Of a stretch of DNA of 64,000 nucleotides, positions 51,138 through 59,903 are shown one piece after another (position 1 is the stretch's first letter; every line of letters begins with the position of its first letter). The notes below the pieces were generated by a model, which saw only the letters and a program-made list of their open reading frames with translations, was not told the DNA's origin and ran no database searches. This DNA is from Arcobacter sp. F155 (lineage in GTDB: Bacteria > Campylobacterota > Campylobacteria > Campylobacterales > Arcobacteraceae), in contig NZ_PDJU01000010.1 in assembly GCF_004116455.1 (NCBI RefSeq), positions 62,001-126,000 of the forward strand, given 5' to 3'. Both the position numbers and the translations under genes were made by a program.

Positions 51138-52620
51138 TTTCTAAAATTACCTCATTTTCTAAAATAAGTGTTTTTAATCTATTTATTTCATTTACATTTT
51201 GAGAAATAATTGACCTTAAAGAGTTTGAAACTTCATCTATAATATTTTGAGAGCTTTTTACCATTTTATACTCTTCTTTCATATCTTCAGCTAACTCATA
51301 TGCTTTTTTAATATCATCTTTATTTATTGCATATTTCTCATTTTTTATAACTTCAACTGCAATTGAACCACAAAGATATCTTTTAATATTTTCTAGTAAT
51401 TCATTATATGAAGGGTAAATAGAGTCTAAAACAGAAACTTTTTCATCAAAAAGTGAAACTTTTGATTTAGTAATATAAGCCTTACTTGCTTGATAGATTG
51501 CTAAAATCTCTTTTTGTTTATCATCTAAAAGTAGTGTCTGTTTTTTACCAAACTCTATTTTAGTTTTTGCAATATCAATATCAACTTGCTCTACAACTTT
51601 TGATTCTCTTTTTATCATATTTAATAAGGCTTCATTTACAAGTGTAGAAAGTGCAGCAGAAGAGAAACCTGAAGTTTCATGGGCTAATCTATCAATATCA
51701 AACTCATAATGTTTTTTATTTAAATATAGTTCTAAAATCTTTTTTCTATCTTCTATATTTGGTAAGTTTACAAAAACTCTTCTATCAAATCTTCCAGCTC
51801 TTAAAAGTGCATCATCTAAAACTTCAATCTTATTTGTAGCTGCAATAACGATAACTCCTGAATCACCTTCAAAACCATCCATTTGTGTTAGAAGTTCATT
51901 TAATGTTGATTCTCTTTCATCATTTGCTTTTCCATCTCTTTGTTTACCAATTGCATCAATTTCATCAATAAATACAATAGAAGGGGCATTTAATTTTGCT
52001 TGCATAAAAAGTTCTCTAACCTTTTTTGCTCCCATTCCAACATATATTTGAACAAAACTTGCACCACTTTGATAAAAAAATGGAACATCTGCTTCACCTG
52101 CAACAGCTCTAGCAATAAGTGTTTTACCAACACCTGGAGGTCCTACAAGTAAAACACCCTTTGGAAGTTTAACTCCATGTTTTAAATATTTACTTGGTTT
52201 GTTTAAAAAATCAACTATCTCTTCAAGTTCTGCTTTTACTTCAGAAATACCTGCAACATCATTGAAGCTAACATCAGAACTAACTGCTTTTATTGAAGAA
52301 TTTTCTTCTTGTGTCTCTTTTAGTACTGATGTTTGTTTTGCTTCTTTTAATTCACTTGAAAAGCTGTTTTCGTTCTCTTTTCTATTTTTATTTAAAAACT
52401 TTTGAATCTTATCTTGTTTGATTCTTGCAAAAACTGCAAATGCTAATAAAAATAGTAGAAAGATAATTCCAAAGTAGTATGAACCAGACTCTATATGAGC
52501 ACTACTTTTAAATAGTGTATATAAAAATAGTACTATTAATACAACAGCCGAAACTGCCATCAACTTAATATTTTTGTCTAGTAGATTGTTCTGTTTTTTG
52601 TTATTAGAATTTTGCCACAT
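51127..52620 (-). CDS. FtsH-like membrane AAA+ ATPase lacking the protease site
   Basis: 497 residues from the ATG at 52620 (starts at TTG 52650 and ATG 52641 are also possible). Two N-terminal membrane segments flank a periplasmic loop of about 20 residues, as in FtsH. The AAA domain is intact: GPPGVGKT, FIDEIDAIGKQRDG, and ALLRAGRFDRR. Where FtsH has the zinc motif YHEAGHA, this protein has YQASKAY, so both His ligands and the catalytic Glu are gone; the helical C-terminal region remains. It may unfold or hold clients without cutting. The 5' end overlaps mtaB. Confidence 0.85.
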   Translation of the reverse strand: MWQNSNNKKQNNLLDKNIKLMAVSAVVLIVLFLYTLFKSSAHIESGSYYFGIIFLLFLLAFAVFARIKQDKIQKFLNKNRKENENSFSSELKEAKQTSVLKETQEENSSIKAVSSDVSFNDVAGISEVKAELEEIVDFLNKPSKYLKHGVKLPKGVLLVGPPGVGKTLIARAVAGEADVPFFYQSGASFVQIYVGMGAKKVRELFMQAKLNAPSIVFIDEIDAIGKQRDGKANDERESTLNELLTQMDGFEGDSGVIVIAATNKIEVLDDALLRAGRFDRRVFVNLPNIEDRKKILELYLNKKHYEFDIDRLAHETSGFSSAALSTLVNEALLNMIKRESKVVEQVDIDIAKTKIEFGKKQTLLLDDKQKEILAIYQASKAYITKSKVSLFDEKVSVLDSIYPSYNELLENIKRYLCGSIAVEVIKNEKYAINKDDIKKAYELAEDMKEEYKMVKSSQNIIDEVSNSLRSIISQNVNEINRLKTLILENEVILENDI

Positions 52621-53869
52621 TTTTTTCTTCTTTTGCTTCATAGTTTTCAATTGTTATCCAATCACCAACTAAATCAGCACTACTTTCAACTTCTATTTGA
52701 TTGAAGTGTTGATCAAGTCCTTGATATTTACCATCTTTATATGATTCGATTAACACATCTAAAGGATTTGTATTGTTTTGTCTAAACTCTAAATTCTTTT
52801 GTTTAATTATTGAAGTTAATTCGTTATATCTTAATTTTGCGATATCACCTCTTACTTCATCCTTCATTGTTGCACTTGGAGTTCCATCTCTTTTTGAATA
52901 AGTAAAGGCATGAACATGAGTTAAAGGAAATCTATGTAAGTTTTCAACTGCTTCTTTCCATAACTCATCTGTTTCACCAGGATGCCCTACAATAAAATCA
53001 GTACCTAAGGCATAGCCATTATCTTTTAAGAACTCAAAAAGTTCTAAATCTGATAATACTTTGTTTCTTCTATTCATAATTTTTAACATAGTTTTAGAAG
53101 TATGTTGAAGTGCAATATGTAAATGTTTTGCCATAAAAGGTTCATTGATAATCTCTTTAAACTCATCATCAATTTGAATAGGCTCAATACTTCCCATTCT
53201 AATTCTTCTAACACCTTTTATTAAAGACATTTTCTTTAATAGTTTTGCTAAAGAAGTATGTTGTTTCTTTCCATAAGAACCAACATTTGTTCCAGTTAAA
53301 ATAAACTCTCCAAAACCATTTGCTGCTAAAGTAGTAACTTGCTCTAAGATTTTATCTTCTTTATAACTTCTTGCATCACCTCTTACATAAGGAATAATAC
53401 AATAAGAACATCTAAAGTCACAACCTTCTTGTATTTTTATAAATGCCCTACTTTTACCAATAAACTCTTCAACAATAGTATCATCAATATGCTCTAAATC
53501 ACCAGCATCAAAAAATCTCTCTTCTTTTTTTAGAAGTTCATTGATATTCTCTTTTTCACTATGTCCAAAAAGAGCATCAATTTTATTGTCTTTAAAAAGA
53601 TTTTCACCCTTTGTCCAAACTCCACAACCTGTGAAGATAACTCTTGGTGGTTTTGCAAACTTCTGTAGTGAGTTTATATATCCACGTGCAGTACTATCTG
53701 CACTATTTGTTACAGTACATGAGTTTATAACTACGATGTCTGCTTGTTTTTCATCTTGTGTAACTTCAAAATCTTTTAGATTACTCATCATAACTTGAGT
53801 ATCAAAAACATTTGTTCTACATCCAAAAGTTTTGAAATATACTTTTTGTTTATTTGTACTAAATTGCAT
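52604..53869 (-). CDS. mtaB: tRNA t6A37 methylthiotransferase MtaB
   Basis: 421 residues of the MiaB family: N-terminal cluster domain FGCRTNVFDT, SCTVTNSADSTARG and FTGCGVW, radical SAM motif GCDFRCSYCIIPYVRG, then a TRAM-like C-terminus. The CRTN and TVT patterns point to MtaB (threonylcarbamoyl-A37) rather than MiaB or RimO. Last residues overlap the start of the FtsH-like gene. It begins 2 bases after the large MscS gene. Confidence 0.9.
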   Translation of the reverse strand: MQFSTNKQKVYFKTFGCRTNVFDTQVMMSNLKDFEVTQDEKQADIVVINSCTVTNSADSTARGYINSLQKFAKPPRVIFTGCGVWTKGENLFKDNKIDALFGHSEKENINELLKKEERFFDAGDLEHIDDTIVEEFIGKSRAFIKIQEGCDFRCSYCIIPYVRGDARSYKEDKILEQVTTLAANGFGEFILTGTNVGSYGKKQHTSLAKLLKKMSLIKGVRRIRMGSIEPIQIDDEFKEIINEPFMAKHLHIALQHTSKTMLKIMNRRNKVLSDLELFEFLKDNGYALGTDFIVGHPGETDELWKEAVENLHRFPLTHVHAFTYSKRDGTPSATMKDEVRGDIAKLRYNELTSIIKQKNLEFRQNNTNPLDVLIESYKDGKYQGLDQHFNQIEVESSADLVGDWITIENYEAKEEKNVAKF

Positions 53870-53871
53870 TA

Positions 53872-55536
53872 TTATACGTCCGGTAAATCAATTGGTGGTG
53901 TTCTTATTCCTGTATTAGAATTAACAGTTTGAGTAGGATATGCGATATGAATATCGTCCTCTTTCATAAATGCTTCTAATATCTCAGGAGACATTGTACT
54001 TCTAAGTACTAGTGCTGCATAAGAGTTTGTTAAATACCAAGAAGAAATAACAATACCATAAGACTCAACAAAAGTATAAACTCTTGGTTCTACACCTGTT
54101 GCTCTTAGTTGATATTTACTTCTCATTTTAGATAACTGTTTTCTTGTAATATCAGTATATCCCTTTGAGTAGTGTTTTAAAATCTCTTTTGCAATGTGCT
54201 GTGCTTTTTTATGGTTTGAGTCAAAAGTAATTGTAATATCAATACCATCCCAAACTGTTCTAAGTCCTGAGTGAGTATAGTTAGCAATCATCTCAGAGAA
54301 AATGTAGTTATTTGGAATAAAGAAAATTCTTCCTGTTCTTCTATTTACTGTATATGAAGTTAATGTAATATCTTCTCTAACTGTTATTTTAAACAGTGAA
54401 ATATCAAGTACATCTCCAACTACTTCAAGTCCATTTCTAGTAACTTTGATTCTATCTCCTACATGAATTGAACCTGATGTAACAATAACCATCCATCCAA
54501 ATAAAGACATAAACCAATCTTTAAGAGCAATAGCAATACCCGCAGATGCGAAACCAAGGATTGTAACTACGTAAGATACGTTATCAATATATGAAAATAA
54601 AATTATAATCATAATAAAGAAAACCACAAAGAAGTTGATTACTTTGTTTGTCATATAGTAATTTTCATTTTGAGAAAAATACTTTTTAAGTGCAAGTTTG
54701 ATTAAGAATGTAATTATAAATAAAGAAACAATAATCATAGCAATATTAAATATCTTCTCAACTTGATTTGAAATTTGTGATTTTGTTTCTAAGATTACTT
54801 GTTCTATTTTTCTTGTATAAACCTCTTCAGTAGTAGATACAATTTCAAGAACCATATGGAAATCTTTTTTCTCTTTATCTAAGAAATTTATCTCTTCTTT
54901 ATACTCTGGTTTTGGGTCAGTATTATAAAGGTCAACATAAGCATATAGTTTCTCATCAAGTAAATTTGTAATCTCTGAAATTCTTTCTTCTATTGAAGAG
55001 AATTGCTTTTTGTTGTTCTCTAACTTTTTGATATATGAAAGTGCATTAATTATTCCAAAAGGGTTTGTAATAGACTCATAACTTTCTATCTCTGGTGGAT
55101 TGATTAAAGAACCAATAGGAGAACCTTTGTATTCAGCAATTAATTCTAACTCATTTTCTTTAATTCTAATTTTATTATTAAGTTGAAAAATTTTATCTTC
55201 ATTTTTTGGATTTACTTTTTCAACTGTATCTTTTAAATCATCTAATTCAGAAGAGATTCTTCTATAAGCATCATAGTTACTATATCTTTTTAGTAAAATA
55301 TTGTTTTTAAGTTCAGAGTCAATAGCATCAATTCTATTTTTTATCTCTGTGATTTTTGCTCTTTTCTCTTCAGCTTCTTTTTGTTTTAGTTTTTCTTCTT
55401 CAATCTCTTTTAATCTTTTTTCTTCAATTGCTTCAATATCAGAAAGTTTATTTACTACAGTTTCTGATAAATCTTTTTGTGCGAATGAAGAAGTTACAAA
55501 AAAAGCTACTAATAGTAGTTTGAAAATATTTTTCAA
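53872..55536 (-). CDS. Large MscS-family channel with coiled-coil periplasmic domain
   Basis: 554 residues. A signal peptide (MKNIFKLLLVAFFVTSSFA) is followed by about 220 residues of mostly coiled-coil helix, then about three membrane segments and an MscS beta domain with YVVTILGFASAGIAIALKDWF and SIHVGDRIKVTRNGLEVVGDV. The large extracellular helical part resembles MscK/YnaI-like relatives and may bind envelope components. Its start overlaps the aroB stop (ATGA). Confidence 0.88.
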   Translation of the reverse strand: MKNIFKLLLVAFFVTSSFAQKDLSETVVNKLSDIEAIEEKRLKEIEEEKLKQKEAEEKRAKITEIKNRIDAIDSELKNNILLKRYSNYDAYRRISSELDDLKDTVEKVNPKNEDKIFQLNNKIRIKENELELIAEYKGSPIGSLINPPEIESYESITNPFGIINALSYIKKLENNKKQFSSIEERISEITNLLDEKLYAYVDLYNTDPKPEYKEEINFLDKEKKDFHMVLEIVSTTEEVYTRKIEQVILETKSQISNQVEKIFNIAMIIVSLFIITFLIKLALKKYFSQNENYYMTNKVINFFVVFFIMIIILFSYIDNVSYVVTILGFASAGIAIALKDWFMSLFGWMVIVTSGSIHVGDRIKVTRNGLEVVGDVLDISLFKITVREDITLTSYTVNRRTGRIFFIPNNYIFSEMIANYTHSGLRTVWDGIDITITFDSNHKKAQHIAKEILKHYSKGYTDITRKQLSKMRSKYQLRATGVEPRVYTFVESYGIVISSWYLTNSYAALVLRSTMSPEILEAFMKEDDIHIAYPTQTVNSNTGIRTPPIDLPDV

Positions 55537-56573
55537 TTTGAAAACCCTTTTAATACTTCAATTACATCATCTTTTGAAATCTCATCTGTGATTTCACAAT
55601 CTCCAATACCTTTAGGAACTATAAATTTAATTTTGTTGTCTAATGATTTTTTATCTAAAAAGAAATGCTCATAAAAATCTTCTACATCTTCTATCTTATA
55701 ATCAGTTGGAATATCATATTTTTCTAATAGTTTTTTTACTCTTAATGCTTCTTCTTCAGTCATATAACCAATTTTACAAGCAAGTTCATTTGCCATAACC
55801 ATACCAATTCCAACAGCTTCACCATGTAAGTATGTATTATAGTTTGTTTCATTCTCAATTACGTGACCAAAAGTATGACCATAGTTAAGAGCAGCTCTTA
55901 AACCTTTCTCTTTTTCATCTTGACAAACAACCCATGCTTTAGTTTCTACTGATTTTGCAATAGCTGTTTTAATATTTTCTTTATCGTTTAAATCATTTTC
56001 TTCAAGCCAAGAAAAGAAATCTCTATTGAAAGTTACTGCCATCTTAACAATCTCAGCAATCCCTGCTCCAAACTCTCTTTTTGGTAATGTTGTTAAGAAG
56101 TGAGGGTCAATATTTACTGCTATTGGTTGATGAAAAGCACCAATTAGATTTTTACCAAACTTATTGTTTACACCCGTTTTACCACCAACACTTGCATCAA
56201 CTTGAGAAAGAAGTGTCGTAGGAACTTGAACAAAGTCAATTCCTCTTTGATAAATAGAAGCAGCAAAACCAGTCATATCTCCAATAACACCACCACCAAA
56301 AGCAATAAGTAAAGAGTTTCTATTTAGCTTTTGTTCAAAACAGTGTTCTAAAATATCTTCAATAGTTTTCATGTGTTTATACTGTTCACCATCTGGTATT
56401 GTTACAACAGACAACTCTTTTGCTGAAATTTTTTCTTTTAAATACTCTAAATGTAAGCCACTAACAGTTGGGTTTGTAACTATTACAACCTTTCTGTCAA
56501 AATATTGTTTTTCTAGTGTATCAATTGTGATATCGTATTTAGTATTATCTGGTAGAGAAATATTTACAATCAT
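55533..56573 (-). CDS. aroB: 3-dehydroquinate synthase
   Basis: 346 residues. NAD and metal sites are visible: VTIPDGEQYKHMKTIE, LIAFGGGVIGDMTGFAAS, RGIDFVQVPTTLLSQVDASVGGKTGVN-type loop and NYGHTFGHVIEN with the zinc His residues. It makes 3-dehydroquinate in aromatic amino acid synthesis. First gene of the six-gene minus-strand run ending at mog. Confidence 0.96.
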   Translation of the reverse strand: MIVNISLPDNTKYDITIDTLEKQYFDRKVVIVTNPTVSGLHLEYLKEKISAKELSVVTIPDGEQYKHMKTIEDILEHCFEQKLNRNSLLIAFGGGVIGDMTGFAASIYQRGIDFVQVPTTLLSQVDASVGGKTGVNNKFGKNLIGAFHQPIAVNIDPHFLTTLPKREFGAGIAEIVKMAVTFNRDFFSWLEENDLNDKENIKTAIAKSVETKAWVVCQDEKEKGLRAALNYGHTFGHVIENETNYNTYLHGEAVGIGMVMANELACKIGYMTEEEALRVKKLLEKYDIPTDYKIEDVEDFYEHFFLDKKSLDNKIKFIVPKGIGDCEITDEISKDDVIEVLKGFSN

Positions 56574-56660
56574 TAAAAATCCATAGTTTATAGTTTTTTA
56601 AATATATTATCTAAAATTTATTGAAAATGGGTTAAAAAGGCGAAGTTATAAGAGTTTTCT

Positions 56661-56693
56661 AAATACTTTATGATTAAAAATCATAAAGTATTT
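56661..56693. terminator. Hairpin after the DsbA-like gene
   Basis: AAATACTTTATGAT, TAAAA loop, ATCATAAAGTATTT: fourteen perfect pairs, 11 bases past the stop on the minus strand. T tract short. Confidence 0.7.
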
Positions 56694-56704
56694 ATTATAG
56701 AGTT

Positions 56705-57349
56705 TTATAGTTCAGAGTTTATAAGTTTTTTTAGGTTTTCTAAGCCAAACTCTTGAAGAGCTTTTCCATTTACAAAGTAAGATGGAGTTTTGTCCGCTTT
56801 TAAAGTTTCTGCATCTTTTAAATCTTGTGCAATTCTTTCATCTGCTGTTTTATTATTATTCATAAATTCAGCCATTTTTTCCATGTCTAAACCTTTTACA
56901 TTTGCTAATAAAGCCCATAATTGTTTAGGTTGAACTACATGATGTTTTATCCAATAAGATTGTGTTGCAAACATGAACTCTAAAGTATCCATAAATAAAC
57001 CTTGCTCTCTAGCACCTTCAAGCATTTTTACTGCATAATTTGAATTTTGATGAAATGGTGCGTATCTAAGAACTAATTTAATTTTTCCTTCATTCTCTTT
57101 CATTATCTCTTTTACATAAGGATGGAACTGTGCACAAGTACCACAAGCAGGGTCAAAGAACTCTACTAATTGAACTTTTGCATCTTTATTTCCAACAACA
57201 ATTGAATATGGTCTTTGGAAAACTAAAGCTTCACTTTTTGAAATATTTTCATACTGTTCAGATTGCTTGTTTTTATAAACATAACCAGCAACAAAAAATA
57301 GTGCTAATAAAGCAACTATTGATACTAAAACTACTTTTTTATTTTGCAT
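56705..57349 (-). CDS. DsbA-family thiol oxidoreductase, membrane-anchored
   Basis: 214 residues with an N-terminal membrane segment (VVLVSIVALLALFFVAGYVY) that exports and may anchor it, then a thioredoxin fold of the DsbA/BdbD subfamily: VEFFDPACGTCAQFHP carries the CGTC active site, and TPSYFVNGKALQ supplies the cis-Pro loop. Periplasmic; the active site suggests disulfide oxidation or isomerisation. Single-gene unit. Confidence 0.9.
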   Translation of the reverse strand: MQNKKVVLVSIVALLALFFVAGYVYKNKQSEQYENISKSEALVFQRPYSIVVGNKDAKVQLVEFFDPACGTCAQFHPYVKEIMKENEGKIKLVLRYAPFHQNSNYAVKMLEGAREQGLFMDTLEFMFATQSYWIKHHVVQPKQLWALLANVKGLDMEKMAEFMNNNKTADERIAQDLKDAETLKADKTPSYFVNGKALQEFGLENLKKLINSEL

Positions 57350-57404
57350 TAAAAAGACTCCGATTTTATAATTTTGATTATTTTAACATAGTTTTGTGTA
57401 GAGT

Positions 57405-59018
57405 TTATGGAGCACTTATAATAACAGTGTTCCGTCCACTCTCTTTTGCTTTATAAAGCAACTCATCACTATTTTTATATACTTCATCTATATGTTTTGA
57501 TTCATCTTTTAAAATAGTCAATCCAAATGATGCAGTAACAACATTTAAAGGTGGATTTTTTTCATGAGTAATCCCAAGACTCTCAATATCTTTTCTTCCT
57601 TGCTCAGCTAACTTTTCAATATCACTTTGCTCTTTTGCACTAATTAAAACTCCAAACTCTTCTCCACCAAGTCTAAAGATTTTGTCACTTTGTCTTTTAA
57701 AACTTTTTTCTAAGCTTTTAGAAACTTTTATTAAAACATCATCACCTTTTTGATGTCCATAAGTATCATTATATTTTTTAAAATTATCTATATCTAAAAT
57801 TAAAAAAGCAAAATAGTTATTGTCTCGTGAACATTGATTTATATAATCTTTTGAAATCTCATTAAAATATCTTCTATTATAAAGTCCCGTTAAACCATCA
57901 GTAATAGAAAGCTCGTAAATTCTTTTTTTATCTGTTATATCTTGTCTTACAGAAGTAAAGTTTGTGATATTTCCTTCTCTATCAAAGTTTGGTTCTATTA
58001 CTACTTTTACCCAATAAAAACTACCATCTTTTTTAAGGTTTTTTACTTCACCTTTCCAAACTTTTCCTGCTTTTATTGTACTCCACAGTTCTTCATATAA
58101 AGATTCTGGCATATCAGGATGTCTTACAATTTTATGACTATTTCCAATTAGTTCTTCTTTTATATATCCTGAAATCTCACAAAAAGCTTGTGATACATTT
58201 AAGATAGTTCCATTTTCATCGGTATATGAAGTTATTACATTATTATCAATAACTTCAGTATAGTTTCGAATATCACTTATTTGTTTCATATTTGAAAAAG
58301 TATTAAATAATTTTGCCTTTAACTCTTCTTCTAGTAAAGGTTTTACTAAAAAGTCAGTTGCTCCATTTTTGTATAGATTCACTTTTAAGGCATTGTTATT
58401 ATCTGAAGTCATAACCAAAATTGGAACGGCACTGTTAGTATTGCCTTTTCTAACTTTTTTAATAAACTCTAGGCCATTCATTTCATCCATATGATAATCT
58501 GTAATAATCAAAGAGATATTTGGATTTTGTTCCAACTGTTTTAATGCAGATTTTCCACTATTTGCAACACTTACATTTAATAAAAGCCCTTCAAGACTAT
58601 TTTTTAATTGTGAGACTACAGTTGATGAATCATCAACAATTAAAACTTCCATATCTCTAACATATAATAGTAAGTTTGCTAATCTGTAAGCTTTTCTTAA
58701 TTCATGGATTGACTCTTTTGAAATATAATCAATCACACCTATTTTTTTAATTTTTGAAATTGTTTCATCATCAATCTTTGAAGTTAAAACTATTGTAGGA
58801 ATTTGATTGGATTTTAGTAGACTTAGTAGTTCCCCGTTTAAAGCATCTGGTAGAACTAAATTAGAGATAGAAACAAAAAACTTATGATTATCAATTAAGT
58901 CTTTTGCTTCTTCTAAACTTTTTGCAACATAAACTTCATAATAGTTTTTCTTTGCAAATAAATCTTTTAACACATTTATAATAACTGTTGAGTTATCTAT
59001 TAAAAGTAACTTTTTCAA
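57405..59018 (-). CDS. REC-REC-PAS-GGDEF diguanylate cyclase
   Basis: 537 residues. The first receiver (residues 1-115) appears degenerate: the phospho-Asp position reads ISNLVLPD, with Asn at the usual site. The second (about 120-240) is intact, with IITDYHMDEMNG. A PAS domain of the same Aer/CetB type as in this window follows ([26 protein letters not shown]), then GGDEF with RLGGEEFGVL and DGLTGLYNRRYFNE. It makes c-di-GMP on phosphorylation and possibly redox input. A likely opposing enzyme is at 59904. Confidence 0.93.
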   Translation of the reverse strand: MKKLLLIDNSTVIINVLKDLFAKKNYYEVYVAKSLEEAKDLIDNHKFFVSISNLVLPDALNGELLSLLKSNQIPTIVLTSKIDDETISKIKKIGVIDYISKESIHELRKAYRLANLLLYVRDMEVLIVDDSSTVVSQLKNSLEGLLLNVSVANSGKSALKQLEQNPNISLIITDYHMDEMNGLEFIKKVRKGNTNSAVPILVMTSDNNNALKVNLYKNGATDFLVKPLLEEELKAKLFNTFSNMKQISDIRNYTEVIDNNVITSYTDENGTILNVSQAFCEISGYIKEELIGNSHKIVRHPDMPESLYEELWSTIKAGKVWKGEVKNLKKDGSFYWVKVVIEPNFDREGNITNFTSVRQDITDKKRIYELSITDGLTGLYNRRYFNEISKDYINQCSRDNNYFAFLILDIDNFKKYNDTYGHQKGDDVLIKVSKSLEKSFKRQSDKIFRLGGEEFGVLISAKEQSDIEKLAEQGRKDIESLGITHEKNPPLNVVTASFGLTILKDESKHIDEVYKNSDELLYKAKESGRNTVIISAP

Positions 59019-59073
59019 TATTTCTCCATTCTAAAAAGTAATAGAATGGTATAATATTAAACTTTAAACATAT

Positions 59074-59784
59074 TTAATCTACTAAATAATACTCAACTGT
59101 AGATACTACTCTTATCTTTTTGATATGCTCAGTGTTTTTATCCCTTGCTCTAATTGAGAACTGTCCCTGTGATGCTTTTTTGATTTTTCCTAAATTACTC
59201 TTAGAATCTTGTGCAAATTTTAATGCAGTATCCCTCGCGCTTTGTGTAGCTTCTTCAACCATCTTTGGTTTTACTTCATTAAGTTTTGTAAACAGATATT
59301 CAACTCTTGTATCATAATCATTTTGCATAAAAGTAATACCCTCTTTTCCAAGTGTACTTAACTCTTTCATAGCTTTTTGAGCTAATTCAATATTATTTGA
59401 ATAAACAACTACTTTATTTGAACCACTATATCTAAACTTTACTCTATCACTATTTCCATAACTTTGAGCAAACTTATCATTAACTGAAGGAGCTAAAACA
59501 GTAAGCTCTTCTTTTTTGAAACCTATTTTTTCTAAAAAATCTAAAATCTTCTTTGTATCGTTTTCTAACTCTTCATAAAGTTCACTATTATTGTTTGAAG
59601 CTTTAATAAACTTTATTGGCCAAATAACCAAATCAGCCTTCACTTCTTTTTGTGCTAGACCTTTTACAACTACAGTTCTATCTAACTCTTTATAAGAAAT
59701 AAATCCTTTACTTAAAATCAAAGCCATAATTGTCAAACCAATAACAAAACCTAAACCAATTATCATACTACTTCTAGTTGTCAT
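59074..59784 (-). CDS. SIMPL domain-containing protein
   Basis: 236 residues with one N-terminal membrane segment (IIGLGFVIGLTIMALILS), then a SIMPL (DUF541) domain: VVVKGLAQKEVKADLVIWPI, a central KFRYSGSNKVVVYS and late IRVVSTVEYYL. Expected in the periplasm; function of the family is unclear. It lies between two c-di-GMP proteins, and is divergent from the second. Confidence 0.87.
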   Translation of the reverse strand: MTTRSSMIIGLGFVIGLTIMALILSKGFISYKELDRTVVVKGLAQKEVKADLVIWPIKFIKASNNNSELYEELENDTKKILDFLEKIGFKKEELTVLAPSVNDKFAQSYGNSDRVKFRYSGSNKVVVYSNNIELAQKAMKELSTLGKEGITFMQNDYDTRVEYLFTKLNEVKPKMVEEATQSARDTALKFAQDSKSNLGKIKKASQGQFSIRARDKNTEHIKKIRVVSTVEYYLVD

Positions 59785-59891
59785 AATAACCTTTCTATAA
59801 ATAAATTGTAACTTTCGAATTTTAGTTAAAAGAAGATTATTTTACAAAAAAATATAGATATTTTTGATACTTTATTGATACTTTATGCTAG

Positions 59892-59897
59892 TATAAT
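59892..59897 (+). promoter_or_regulatory. -10 element placing the REC-EAL start at the ATG
   Basis: TATAAT ends 7 bases before the ATG at 59904, so +1 falls on the A of ATG; no ribosome site is present. Upstream, the 11-mer TTGATACTTTA is tandemly repeated at 59864-59885. Confidence 0.5.
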
Positions 59898-59903
59898 AAT
59901 ACT

